From assembly GCA_047630275.1 (NCBI GenBank), contig JBLHVN010000001.1, positions 1,962,118 to 2,026,117 on the forward strand: a DNA stretch of 64,000 bases, in the 5' to 3' direction. Both the position numbers and the translations under genes were made by a program. Below the pieces are notes generated by a model. It saw nothing but the letters and a program-made list of their open reading frames with translations, did no database searches and was not told the DNA's origin. Of the stretch, positions 35,883-44,068 are shown piece by piece (the stretch's first letter is position 1; the number at the start of each line of letters is the position of its first letter). Source of the DNA: GCA-2720865 sp047630275 (GTDB lineage Bacteria; Bdellovibrionota; Bacteriovoracia; Bacteriovoracales; Bacteriovoracaceae).

Positions 35883-37349
35883 ATGAATAGACTAAAAAAG
35901 ATCTTAGTCATTACTGATTCTGAAGTAATTGAGAATTCCTTTAGAGAATTCCTTATAGATGAATTCATCGTCGTTGCGAGTACAAATTTAGATTTAAAAA
36001 AATTCGTAGAAGATAAAAAATTATTTGAATTTATTATAGTGGATTATGTTCTCTTAAATGAATTCAATATAAAAAAGCAAAGTGACGAGTTCTACAAAAA
36101 AAAGCTCTCTAGTATAGAGGACTTCTACCCTAGTATTTCTATTTTAATCTTATCAGACTTTAGGAATCTTGATGATGCAGGTTCTTTATTGGAGCTTGGG
36201 TTTAGTAATATCCTGCAAATACCTCTGAATAAAGAAGTCTTAAAGCATCGACTTCTTGTCGAGGAAGAAAGAATTCTCTTAAAAGAGGTATCCAAAGATA
36301 TTCGGAGCGAGCATGTATTAGAGAAGAATTTTTTCTATACCAAGAATTTATCTTTTTCAGATCAACTTGAAAAGTTAGAACAGATTTCAAAAAGTAGAAC
36401 TACCATTTTAATCTCAGGTGAAACGGGAACCGGAAAAAGCTTACTTTCAAAGTATATTCACTCTAGAAGCGAAAGGAATGAGCGCGCCTTCGTCGATGTT
36501 CACTGCGGGGCGATCCCAGAGACTCTAGTTGAGAGTGAGCTCTTTGGTCATGAAAAAGGATCCTTTACAGGCGCTATTAAAAGGAAGATTGGAAAGTTTG
36601 AACTAGCAAATAAAGGAACCATCTTTCTCGATGAAATAGGTACAATAACTAAAGCAGTTCAAATAAGACTACTTCAGGTTCTTCAAGAAAGATTCATTCA
36701 ACGAGTTGGTGGAGAAGCAGATATTCCACTTGATTTAAGGATAATTGCCGCAACAAATAACAACTTACAATCCCTCGTAGAGATGGGAGATTTTCGCGAA
36801 GACCTGTACTACAGGATAAATGTCTTTCAGATTGAAATCCCTCCCCTTAGAAAAAGGAAAGAAGATATTCCTTATTTATGCGATCTTATCTTAGACAAAC
36901 TCAACCTCCTCTATAAAAAAGAGATTAACAATATTGGTCATGAGGTTTTAAGTATCTTTCATAACTATTATTGGCCTGGGAATGTAAGAGAACTAGAAAA
37001 TATAATTGAAAGGGCCTATATCTTGGAGAAAAGTAGTGAGTTGTCCGTCATTAATATCCCAAAAGAATTGATTCCTGCCACCAAGGAGCTACTCTCGATT
37101 TCACCACTTAATCGCCATTGCATTGGATTAGCAGAAGCAAGGAAGGAGTCCACAGCTTCTTTTGAAAAAAGATACCTCACAGAGCTACTTATTGCTCATT
37201 CAGGAAAAGTGACCAATATGGCCGAAGAGGCTGAAGTAACTGTTCGTCAGCTTCATAAATTAATGGCAAAGCATGAAATTAAGTCCTCTCAGTTTTCAAT
37301 CAATCTAGAAATAGAAGAAACAAAATCTCTTCCTAATTTAATGTCCTAG
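35883..37349 (+). CDS. Sigma-54-dependent NtrC-type activator with degenerate receiver
   Basis: Three domains. Residues 1-120 are receiver-like, with one likely phospho-acceptor Asp (VDY, residue 54), but the acidic pair is reduced (ITDSE) and the conserved Lys-Pro is replaced (ILQIPL), so phosphorylation is doubtful. Residues 155-390 are the AAA+ core: Walker A GETGTGKS (179-186), the sigma-54-contacting loop GSFTGA (226-231), Walker B GTIFLDE and the NVRELEN motif. Residues 430-470 form a Fis-type helix-turn-helix (VTNMAEEAEVTVRQLHKLM). No kinase is adjacent. The 33-bp palindrome upstream could be its binding site. A bidirectional terminator follows. Confidence 0.87.
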   Translation: MNRLKKILVITDSEVIENSFREFLIDEFIVVASTNLDLKKFVEDKKLFEFIIVDYVLLNEFNIKKQSDEFYKKKLSSIEDFYPSISILILSDFRNLDDAGSLLELGFSNILQIPLNKEVLKHRLLVEEERILLKEVSKDIRSEHVLEKNFFYTKNLSFSDQLEKLEQISKSRTTILISGETGTGKSLLSKYIHSRSERNERAFVDVHCGAIPETLVESELFGHEKGSFTGAIKRKIGKFELANKGTIFLDEIGTITKAVQIRLLQVLQERFIQRVGGEADIPLDLRIIAATNNNLQSLVEMGDFREDLYYRINVFQIEIPPLRKRKEDIPYLCDLILDKLNLLYKKEINNIGHEVLSIFHNYYWPGNVRELENIIERAYILEKSSELSVINIPKELIPATKELLSISPLNRHCIGLAEARKESTASFEKRYLTELLIAHSGKVTNMAEEAEVTVRQLHKLMAKHEIKSSQFSINLEIEETKSLPNLMS

Positions 37350-37394
37350 CGCCATCAATAGTCACTAAGATAGTGGATTATCATTCTTACCAAG

Positions 37395-37439
37395 AAAAAA
37401 GCGAAGACTGTTCTATTTAAAACAAGTCCTCGCTCTTTT
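37395..37439. terminator. Bidirectional terminator between convergent genes
   Basis: GCGAAGACT (37401) pairs with AGTCCTCGC (37425) with one mismatch; the plus side is followed by TCTTTT and the minus side by TTTTTTC. It separates the sigma-54 activator from the convergent CsbD-like gene. Confidence 0.7.
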
Positions 37440-37479
37440 CAATTGGTGTCTATCAAAGGTTAATCACCTTTCAAAGACC

Positions 37480-37689
37480 TTAACTACATTTTTTGAGATT
37501 CTCATTAAACGCTTTACATTCTTTATCCGTTTTAGTTTGATCATAGCTATAAGCTTTTTTGACAGTGCTATTAAGCTTGTCCATATGACCTTCTAAGCCG
37601 TCGATCTGTGCTTCACTAAGTCGGCTAAATGTACTTTTGATCTTTCCTCTTACTGCTTTCCACTCTGTTTTGTTTTTGTCGTTGTTCAT
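37480..37689 (-). CDS. CsbD-like small stress protein (69 aa)
   Basis: The sequence TEWKAVRGKIKSTFSRLSEAQIDGLEGHMDKLNSTVKKAYSYDQTKT follows the CsbD pattern W-K-x-V/L-R/K-G-K-I/V-K ... L-S/T ... I-D-x-L/I-E-G-x3-K/Q-L. It ends with two cysteines (KECKAFN, KKCS), as does the paralogue at 10272, and this is unusual for the family. TAGGAG precedes the ATG. It is the last of a run of small minus-strand genes between 39081 and 37480. A small hairpin (AAAGGT/ACCTTT) follows the stop. Confidence 0.8.
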   Translation of the reverse strand: MNNDKNKTEWKAVRGKIKSTFSRLSEAQIDGLEGHMDKLNSTVKKAYSYDQTKTDKECKAFNENLKKCS

Positions 37690-37754
37690 AAAATCTCCTA
37701 ATTGAGTTATTAATTACTTTTAAAAATCACATCTTGCTTAAATATATTGATTAG

Positions 37755-37916
37755 TTACCCCTCTCCACCTAGTTCGATGTAGTAGAGTCGATCAACTTCA
37801 TCTTCAAAAACATAGGTTGAAAAGACCCTCTTTTTGCATCCACATAATTCACAAATGCCGTTAGATGAAAGCAAAACGTCTAATTTTACAGAACAACATT
37901 TTCTACAGACTTCCAT
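37755..37916 (-). CDS. Small zinc-ribbon-like protein (53 aa)
   Basis: The ATG at 37916 has CAGGAG six to seven bases upstream, good support for a gene of this size. The product begins MEVCRKCCSVKLDVLL, followed by SSNGICELCGCKKRVFS, so two C-x2-C knuckles (Cys4/Cys7 and Cys22/Cys25, with extra Cys8 and Cys27) are 14 residues apart: a compact treble-clef or zinc-ribbon arrangement, as in DksA/TraR fingers or small rubredoxin-like domains. The acidic tail FEDEVDRLYYIELGG completes it. Family not identified. Confidence 0.7.
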   Translation of the reverse strand: MEVCRKCCSVKLDVLLSSNGICELCGCKKRVFSTYVFEDEVDRLYYIELGGEG

Positions 37917-38038
37917 ATTCACTCCTGTTTGGTTAATTATGCTACTACTCTTAAGAGAAACTTTTTTACCTAGGGTTTTATTTATCTATAAAATGCATCG
38001 TAACACCTCCTAAAGTCATTGATTCTAAAGTTAGTTGA

Positions 38039-38407
38039 TCAGGCACAATATTTTCTCAAAATATAATTAGCAGGAAACACTTCTCTGCTACTCTTATCTC
38101 CAAACGCCTCATCACTCTTCATAAATATATCTTTTGATATTCGGATTTTAAGTTTATCAAAAAGAGCATTCGGAAAATTGTCCTTACCATAAGAAAAAAT
38201 ATCCAGTCCCTCTACTTTTAAGCTGCCACTATAAAAATCTTCATACTTAGATATTGAAAAAACTACCTTGAATTTATTATTCATAATATTTTCTAGTCGA
38301 TCTAGCTCCACAATCATTTGTTGTTGTTCTTCCTCATTAAAAGAAAAAGGCTCTTTTTCAAACCTATCATTCTTAAACTTGCTGCAATTTATTTTTATCC
38401 TGTTCAT
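38039..38407 (-). CDS. Small protein resembling ribosome hibernation factor (HPF/RaiA-like), uncertain
   Basis: The 122 residues have the beta-alpha-beta-beta-beta-alpha order expected for HPF: an N-terminal strand (NRIKINCSKF), a helix ending LDRLENIMNN, then strands KFKVVFSISKYE and FYSGSLKVEGLDIFSYGKD and the helix FPNALFDKLKIRISKDIF. Identity to known HPF is low, so this is a tentative call. Just past the stop codon the -1/+1 frame stays open for 23 more codons (IVPDQLTLESMTLGGVTMHF...), so the C terminus may be shifted. It lies in a row of small genes with CsbD- and zinc-ribbon-like proteins. Confidence 0.6.
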   Translation of the reverse strand: MNRIKINCSKFKNDRFEKEPFSFNEEEQQQMIVELDRLENIMNNKFKVVFSISKYEDFYSGSLKVEGLDIFSYGKDNFPNALFDKLKIRISKDIFMKSDEAFGDKSSREVFPANYILRKYCA

Positions 38408-38448
38408 TTCCTACCCCCTCTTTAACAATCTTTTTAATTAACCTCTTC

Positions 38449-38619
38449 TTAATTTTTTCTTGCCCTAACTTTTACCTTCTTGGTATTTTTATTGGTCTTT
38501 GGATTATGCTTCGTCACTTTAGTTGACTTCTTTTTAGATACCCTCGATTTCTTTCCAAAAAGAAATCGGCTTGATGTAAAACTTAAATAATTCTTTATAT
38601 CCATTAAAATTTTATTCAT
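38449..38619 (-). CDS. Small very basic protein (56 aa)
   Basis: Not a long ORF, but well supported: the ATG at 38619 has AAGAGG at good spacing and begins 9 bases after the stop of the gene at 38629-39081. The protein starts MNKILMDIKNYLSFTSSRF and continues with a Lys/Arg/Thr-rich tail (KKSRVSKKKSTKVTKHNPKT, ending KKVKVRARKN). The tail resembles nucleic-acid-binding extensions of histone-like or ribosomal proteins. Unknown family. Confidence 0.65.
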   Translation of the reverse strand: MNKILMDIKNYLSFTSSRFLFGKKSRVSKKKSTKVTKHNPKTNKNTKKVKVRARKN

Positions 38620-38628
38620 GAATTCCTC

Positions 38629-39081
38629 TTACGCTGCGATTCGTTTAAAATGATGATCAATATCACCAAGTAAATGCACTGGTTGGTCTTTAAAACCTCT
38701 AGTTAAGCGACTAATTCTTTTTACCAGCAATCTACGCTCATCTTTGATTGTCGAAACAATCTTCCCTGTGATTCGAACCCTTTGGTTTATATAGGGTTTA
38801 AATTTTTTCATACCCGATACATGCACTAGAAGTATGTCTTCATTATCACTAGTGTAGAGACTTGATTGATTAACTAAATCAAACCTATCCCATCCTGTAG
38901 CCACTAATACTCCTTCAAACACCTGAGAATTAGGGAGCAGACCTTCCTTTTCCCTTTTTAGGATCTTTCTTCCTCCTTTGAAGTGGTTTTCACTTCTCAG
39001 ATTTATTGACGTGTCCTTATCATCAAATGGCAAAGGGTAATCTATTTTTTTAAAAACATATCTTTCAGCTAGTGCATTCAT
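38629..39081 (-). CDS. Hypothetical protein with OB-like region (150 aa)
   Basis: The start at 39081 is set by AAGGAGGG six bases upstream; a TTG at 39132 in frame has none. After a polar first half, residues 75-140 read like a small beta barrel: VFEGVLVATGWDRFDLV, ILLVHVSGMKKF, YINQRVRITGKIVST and RRLLVKRISRL, which is the strand pattern of an OB fold. OB folds usually bind nucleic acid or oligosaccharide. First gene of the small-gene run ending at 37480. Confidence 0.6.
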   Translation of the reverse strand: MNALAERYVFKKIDYPLPFDDKDTSINLRSENHFKGGRKILKREKEGLLPNSQVFEGVLVATGWDRFDLVNQSSLYTSDNEDILLVHVSGMKKFKPYINQRVRITGKIVSTIKDERRLLVKRISRLTRGFKDQPVHLLGDIDHHFKRIAA

Positions 39082-39392
39082 GAAACCCTCCTTGAGTTCA
39101 GATACTTCTCCATAAAGCAACGTCTGTGCCAATCTAATGTTTTGTTTAAGTTCACATAGTTAGAAAAATGTTAACGCGATTGGCCCGTCCTAATAGTTCT
39201 CTACATTTTTCAAGTAGCTAAGTTAATTAGAAAAAAGATAGGCAAGAATGTTCGATAGTGTTCTGTTCAAGTATCTGTGACAGAGTGCAGCTCTCATTAA
39301 TAATTAAGGATAAAAAGTAATTAAAGAAGCTTATCTGTTAGAGTCCATCTTATAAATGTTTCAGATCTCCTGAACATTAAAGAGACATCAAA
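39082..39392. other. 311-bp spacer, no gene seen
   Basis: AT-rich region upstream of the minus-strand small-gene run, which must contain its promoter. No open frame with a ribosome binding site and no hairpin above background was found before repeat copy B begins. Confidence 0.45.
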
Positions 39393-39520
39393 AAGGTAAG
39401 GACAAACAAACACCCTATCTAAAATTCGGCCTCTTATAATTCTCTATTATATGAGGTAACTCTCCCCTTCCGCAGAAAAATTTTAAGAAAATTTTGTGAG
39501 AAATGCTATACTTCTATATA
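39393..39520 (+). repeat. Dispersed repeat, copy B (promoter-like right block)
   Basis: AAGGTAAGGACAAACAAACA (39393) is shared with copies A and D, and the 53-bp right block at 39468-39520 equals copy A except for one base. Between the blocks are 55 bases that copy A lacks, including TATAATTCTCTATTATA, so copy A is an internally shortened version. Immediately to the right lies the group II intron fragment. Confidence 0.8.
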
Positions 39521-39522
39521 AC
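39494..39522 (+). promoter_or_regulatory. Promoter-like element in repeat copy B
   Basis: TTGTGA and TATAAC with exactly 17 bases between. Transcription would start near 39529 and run straight into the domain V RNA. The equivalent pair in copy A is TTGTGA/TATAGC. The -10 is near consensus but the -35 is weak. Confidence 0.45.
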
Positions 39523-39529
39523 CTAGGTT

Positions 39530-39642
39530 GTACGGGTGGACGACAAGTCTGCCTTTGAAAGGCTTGAGCCGAGTGCAGTGAAAGTTGCACGCTCGGTTCT
39601 TAGGTGAGCGACGGTCAGCAAATAGCCGTTACTTAACCGACA
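39530..39642 (+). ncRNA. Group II intron 3' fragment (domains V and VI)
   Basis: Positions 39566-39599 have the 34-base domain V layout: it starts GAGCCG (with the catalytic AGC triad), has the GUGAAAGU tip with a GAAA tetraloop, a two-base bulge, and closes CGGUUC. Just after it a second hairpin (GGTGAG...ACGGT against AGCCGTTACTTAACC) fits domain VI, with an unpaired A near its base as branch-point candidate. A small GCCTT-TGA-AAGGC hairpin precedes domain V. No intron-encoded reverse transcriptase and no domains I-III are present in the window, so this is an orphan 3' end, most likely a 5'-truncated insertion. It stops at the stop codon of the neighbouring gene. Confidence 0.85.
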
Positions 39643-40692
39643 CTATCTTCGATTTTTTAATTTTCTACGCTTTCGTCTTTCTTCCTCTATGTCAACATAT
39701 CCACCGCGGCTATCAGCCTTAATATAGCCCTCAGTAGAGAGATAAGGATAATCAATGCTACTTAGGCGCCATTTCTTATTTTTATATCTAAACCTAAAAG
39801 TCCCACCCTGGTGATCAGTTGACGAATCGATCATAAAGTAGCTATTCAAGAAACTAAGCGCTATATATTTTTTGTTTTTACCTGACCTAGAGGATAGTCC
39901 CGGATTAATATCCCTGAATCTACATATTTTAGAAAGATCTTTTAAATAACCTTCAAAAATCTTTTGTTCTTTTTTTACAACGTTGTTTTCAATTAAATTA
40001 TGCTTTACTCCTGTTTCATTAAGATAGTTGATCAGCTTCGTTCCATCACCTTTTTTAATTATATCGCACACCTCTTTCTTCTTTAGAAGAAAGTTATCTG
40101 GATTCTGGATCATTCCTAAAGTTGCTTCTCTAGGAGGTTTTATGATTTCGAAATTCGCTGGGAATTCTTTAGTATCGAGATAAAAGTTAGTTCTCCCTGA
40201 TTTAACTTCAACAAACTTATCTGAAATTTTATCGGCAAGAAAAAAGTAGTTCACTCCTTCACCTTTATTCTGAAGGCCTATATAGTAGTTTATAGCTTTG
40301 CAGTAATATCCTATATGGTCAGCATAAACGCTCCTACCATTTGATCCAGTAAAAAGAACCCCGTTATCATTCCATGAAACCCCTAAGTCAAGTAGCCTGC
40401 CTTCACTATTTCTAATGCATACCTTTTCATTGTTTATATAAAATCCATCTTTTTTCATCTTTCCAATTTTTTGTTCTAATTTATTAGATTTATAAAAAGA
40501 TAAATTTTCAACTTTAAAATAATCCTTATTTTTTTTGAACAAACCTCCTCTTTTAAGAAGAACCACGTACTTTTCAGGGTGCATTGCCGCGTCTACAAAT
40601 GAATAACTCTCTATATATGGATCATTACTCTGTGCGAACAAACTCGCTGTCAAAAAGAATCCCAAAAAATATAATAACTTATCAATACTCAT
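39643..40692 (-). CDS. Hypothetical secreted protein (349 aa)
   Basis: A signal peptide (MSIDKLLYFLGFFLTASLFA-QSN) leads a mature protein rich in Lys, Tyr and Phe. Recurrent short strand-turn phrases (VENLSFYKSN, GGTFRFRYKNKKWRLSS) suggest a beta structure, and the C terminus is strongly basic (RRKRRKLKNRR). No catalytic motif recognised. It begins 18 bases after the stop of the broken gene upstream and may have been co-transcribed with it. The group II intron fragment lies at its 3' edge. Confidence 0.7.
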   Translation of the reverse strand: MSIDKLLYFLGFFLTASLFAQSNDPYIESYSFVDAAMHPEKYVVLLKRGGLFKKNKDYFKVENLSFYKSNKLEQKIGKMKKDGFYINNEKVCIRNSEGRLLDLGVSWNDNGVLFTGSNGRSVYADHIGYYCKAINYYIGLQNKGEGVNYFFLADKISDKFVEVKSGRTNFYLDTKEFPANFEIIKPPREATLGMIQNPDNFLLKKKEVCDIIKKGDGTKLINYLNETGVKHNLIENNVVKKEQKIFEGYLKDLSKICRFRDINPGLSSRSGKNKKYIALSFLNSYFMIDSSTDHQGGTFRFRYKNKKWRLSSIDYPYLSTEGYIKADSRGGYVDIEEERRKRRKLKNRR

Positions 40693-40710
40693 TTCTTCCC
40701 CACATCACTC

Positions 40711-41610
40711 TCAATTACTGCAAGCAGTTTTCCCAATAACTTTCATGTTACCATAAAAATCAAACGTAACTGCTTCTGCTGCATAACTAGTATCAGACTT
40801 GGAAATAAGTCTAGTTCCAAACCCGTCCATAACATCACCTGTCCCATCAAACCTTATTCCCGCCTTACGCCAATTATGAAATCCACCAGCAATCTCATTT
40901 GTCTCAATGTTACTAAATTCACTTGAAGTGGTATCACAAGGGTGCGCAACGAGGGTAGGGCTAGAGTACTTGTACTGATTGTTGATGGCAATCTTAGGGC
41001 TTCTCTGAGTGTGCCCCCAGTTATCAGTAGCTTCATAATACAGATACCCCAGGAACCCACTAAAAGAATCATAATACCCGTGTCCTTGAATTGGGAATTC
41101 GACCAATGGACCATCCACTAACAACGAATCATCAGAATCGTTAAACCATTTAATGCTAACATTCCCAGCATTCGCACTCACTTCGGAGGTTGATAGGTCG
41201 CTAAAGGGTAGTTTGATTTTACTAAAATCAACACTTGCTTTAAAGGTCAATTCTTCGCCAAAACTACTCTGTATTATCGCAGGTACAATCTGAGGTAGAA
41301 TGTTAATCTCTCCCCCATCTACCATTAGAGGTTCAGAAATTTTTTGAGAAGCCCAGGCCTTAGTTGGAATATCTAGAGATTCGGTTTCCAATTCCTCATC
41401 CGTTAAACTTCTACCAATACGAACTTTGAAATAAAAAGCTCTATCACTACTATCCCCTAGAAAGAGCTCTCCTGGAGAGATAGATAGAATGTGCCCTGAA
41501 GCATCTTTCCTGAGCTCAAAGTACTCTGGAGCCGAAAATCCGATTTCGTCATATAATTCAACTTTATTTGAAATATTAGTATAAAGATTTTCAGAGTCAC
41601 TTACACTCAA
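40711..41610 (-). CDS. C-terminal portion of the broken surface protein
   Basis: The frame is the direct continuation of the gene at 41611-43944: only one TAA codon (41611-41613) separates them, and the next codon is TTG, which is the nominal start here. No ribosome binding site supports a separate start. The sequence (SDSENLYTNISNKVELYDEIGFSA, then a fibronectin-like beta region with AFYFKVRIGRS) continues a domain that begins before the stop. The 299 residues end with a conserved-looking GNMKVIGKTACSN tail. Treat as part of the pseudogene at 40711-44088 unless readthrough is shown. Confidence 0.6.
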   Translation of the reverse strand: MSVSDSENLYTNISNKVELYDEIGFSAPEYFELRKDASGHILSISPGELFLGDSSDRAFYFKVRIGRSLTDEELETESLDIPTKAWASQKISEPLMVDGGEINILPQIVPAIIQSSFGEELTFKASVDFSKIKLPFSDLSTSEVSANAGNVSIKWFNDSDDSLLVDGPLVEFPIQGHGYYDSFSGFLGYLYYEATDNWGHTQRSPKIAINNQYKYSSPTLVAHPCDTTSSEFSNIETNEIAGGFHNWRKAGIRFDGTGDVMDGFGTRLISKSDTSYAAEAVTFDFYGNMKVIGKTACSN

Positions 41611-43944
41611 TTACGAAAGTTTAACGAACTCTGTATTTTCGGGAAGACCCGTTATTCTATAATCATATGAATCAGGCAGCCTATCAAAAGAAACTCCACC
41701 TTGAATAACAGGAGCATAATTACAGAGGTCGGTTTTGGAAACTACTCCGTTTCTCACCTCATTCATTTTCAAATCTATGTGATCTCCATGCTTGGGAGCA
41801 CTTCCAACAACCTCCGTCATTAACTCACAAGATTTAAGAACGGTACTTCTCGTATACCTAGTAAATTTTGCATCATCATCCTCCTTATCATGATAAATAA
41901 GTGCCTTCGATATAAGTCCACTGTTATGATCTAGCAAATAGTGAAGGTTTCTAGCATCCCAAAGAGACTTAACCCTTACTTCTCTATTGACCCTCTTCAG
42001 ATCGCTCAACCCACCCAACTCCTCGTCTTTATCGTGTTGAAATCTAACATCAATCTTTAGTCCTAATTTATGAGAACTATGCCCGAAACCTGGAGATGGT
42101 CCACTAACCCCTGCTGCCGAAGCATCATCCATTTTCACTTTAGACCTAACTCCATTAAAGTTAGTAGTAAAATTTGTAAAAAATCCTAGAATCTTAGAGA
42201 CTTCTGACAAATGAGTCTTTGCGATCCAATCATCTCCTCCATCTATATTATCAGAGGGTTGTCTTGATCCATACCTAGTTTCTTTAAGAAGTTTTGGATC
42301 AACTGATACATCAACGTTTACATTCTGACCTCCAACGATATCCCTACCAGAGAGACTCACCTTAAGTGGTAAATTCTCTTGCATACAAGTATGTCCTAAA
42401 AGGTTATTCTCATTATCATAACCAACTACGCAAACTCTAACTGCGTTGTCAGTAAATTTTAATTTATCTTCAGTTAATGATAAATCATTTACAAAATTAA
42501 AGTTCTCTTTCTTTAGCAAGGTATTCGAACAATTTGCCAAAGTTTCAAAAAGAACATTTTCAGAACAAATTAAAAGATAAAGATTTGTACTATCGAGTAC
42601 TTCACCTTTAATATCTAAAAGTGCCAGAAAGTCGAAAGTTTTCGTGTTAACTCCGTTAATTACTTTTTTGTTATCATAACTATCGGGAAATGGAGCTTCT
42701 ACCATACTAATTAGTTCATCAAAAATATGATGTTTTTGATTATCAAGAAGAACTAAGTTCGAAAGTAGAAGATTAGTTTTATTTACCCCAAGTATATCAA
42801 TTCGAGCCCCTCCTCCGCTGCTCGCATAAACTATCTCAGGTAAAATACTATTAATAATTCTGTCAAAGTAAGAAACCGAAGGAAGTCCTTTCTTTAACTT
42901 AGAAAAAAACTCTATCTCTACAGGGCCTCCAGCGGTGAGATTTCCTAGAGGTAAGCTATTTAGAAAATTGTTGCCTAATAAATTGCTACTATTAACCTGT
43001 TTAGCTCGCATCACACTCACAGTTTCTTTACCATCTGACTTGTTCTTTACTCTCGCAACCAAGAATGCTTCACCATCCTCTGGAGAGAATTTAATTGGTA
43101 ATTCAGCAAAGGGAGTACCTTCACTATCTCCACTAATTAGTGTCCTTAATCTGACTTCCCCATTTGGATCAAATGCTAACCTTAAAGAGTTACCATTAGG
43201 GTCGTTATAAAAATTACCAGTAATTTTTGGTATTAAAGTTCCTTCACCATTCTCTACAAACCATCCCTCAAGACCCAGTGAAAAATTATGATTATCATAA
43301 TTTTTGGCTAATTCAATCGGAGACATCATAATATCTTTTGTTCCAATATCACCCAACTCAAGATTCTCAATTTTACTAAATTCCAAATCTTTTGCAATTA
43401 GAACGCCTTCGATATTTGGAACATTTTTCAAAGTAAATTTTGGTGAAAGACTCTCATATCTAAAGCTATTTTTAGGAAAGTCTATAAAATGAACACTTGC
43501 GGACTTATTTGATTCTTCCGAACTTGCGTTAATTAAATTGATATCGATCGATCTACTACCTGAAAAGAAGACAATCGGCTTTGAAAAAGTCTTACCCTCT
43601 CGGTCAATAAATGAGATTACAAGTTCATTAATTCCTTCCCTTAGATTACCATAAATTATAACTTTATCACTTTGGACTTCAAAATCTTTATAATTATCTT
43701 CACTATCTTCTCCCAGACTAAAATCAATAGGATTCCCATCTAAGTCAAATGAAACCTCTGCGCCATTAAAGTCAATGGTTACGACTTCACTCAAGTTATA
43801 GAACGGGGAAGATTCCGCTGCCCTTAAGGCTAAAGTTCCCTTTGACGGATAACTCGAAAGAGGCAAGTTCTCTAATATTAACTGATCGAAGTAAGTTTCC
43901 GAAAATTGGCCAGAAAAAGCAGTAACGACCAGCTCGATATTCAT
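41611..43944 (-). CDS. Large surface-type protein fragment with LAS-like peptidase motifs
   Basis: 777 residues from an internal ATG, with no signal peptide. The chain is a set of beta domains (FN3/PKD-like) with a segment near residue 620 reading GFGHSSHKLGLKIDVRF and one near residue 718 reading HGDHIDLKM; the H-x6-D and H-x2-H spacing matches the LAS peptidase zinc site also seen in the gene at 30158-31615. The reading frame is open for 48 codons upstream of the ATG and encodes a PKD-like strand set (SYVWKIDGQVV), so the true N terminus is missing. It is followed in frame by TAA and the rest of the protein. Confidence 0.65.
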   Translation of the reverse strand: MNIELVVTAFSGQFSETYFDQLILENLPLSSYPSKGTLALRAAESSPFYNLSEVVTIDFNGAEVSFDLDGNPIDFSLGEDSEDNYKDFEVQSDKVIIYGNLREGINELVISFIDREGKTFSKPIVFFSGSRSIDINLINASSEESNKSASVHFIDFPKNSFRYESLSPKFTLKNVPNIEGVLIAKDLEFSKIENLELGDIGTKDIMMSPIELAKNYDNHNFSLGLEGWFVENGEGTLIPKITGNFYNDPNGNSLRLAFDPNGEVRLRTLISGDSEGTPFAELPIKFSPEDGEAFLVARVKNKSDGKETVSVMRAKQVNSSNLLGNNFLNSLPLGNLTAGGPVEIEFFSKLKKGLPSVSYFDRIINSILPEIVYASSGGGARIDILGVNKTNLLLSNLVLLDNQKHHIFDELISMVEAPFPDSYDNKKVINGVNTKTFDFLALLDIKGEVLDSTNLYLLICSENVLFETLANCSNTLLKKENFNFVNDLSLTEDKLKFTDNAVRVCVVGYDNENNLLGHTCMQENLPLKVSLSGRDIVGGQNVNVDVSVDPKLLKETRYGSRQPSDNIDGGDDWIAKTHLSEVSKILGFFTNFTTNFNGVRSKVKMDDASAAGVSGPSPGFGHSSHKLGLKIDVRFQHDKDEELGGLSDLKRVNREVRVKSLWDARNLHYLLDHNSGLISKALIYHDKEDDDAKFTRYTRSTVLKSCELMTEVVGSAPKHGDHIDLKMNEVRNGVVSKTDLCNYAPVIQGGVSFDRLPDSYDYRITGLPENTEFVKLS

Positions 43945-44068
43945 ACTTTCTTCTGAAAGTCTACTTACTGAAAGCTTTTCATTAGTAGAAACAACTTGTC
44001 CGTCAATTTTCCAAACATAAGAGTCAATACTCCCTTTCTCTAGTTGTATTTTTGCGTCACATTCCCCT

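Noticed and set aside
39082..39529. Domains I-III of a full group II intron before the domain V fragment
   Set aside because: No GUGYG-type 5' end and no long pairing region could be found, and the space is taken by the dispersed repeat.
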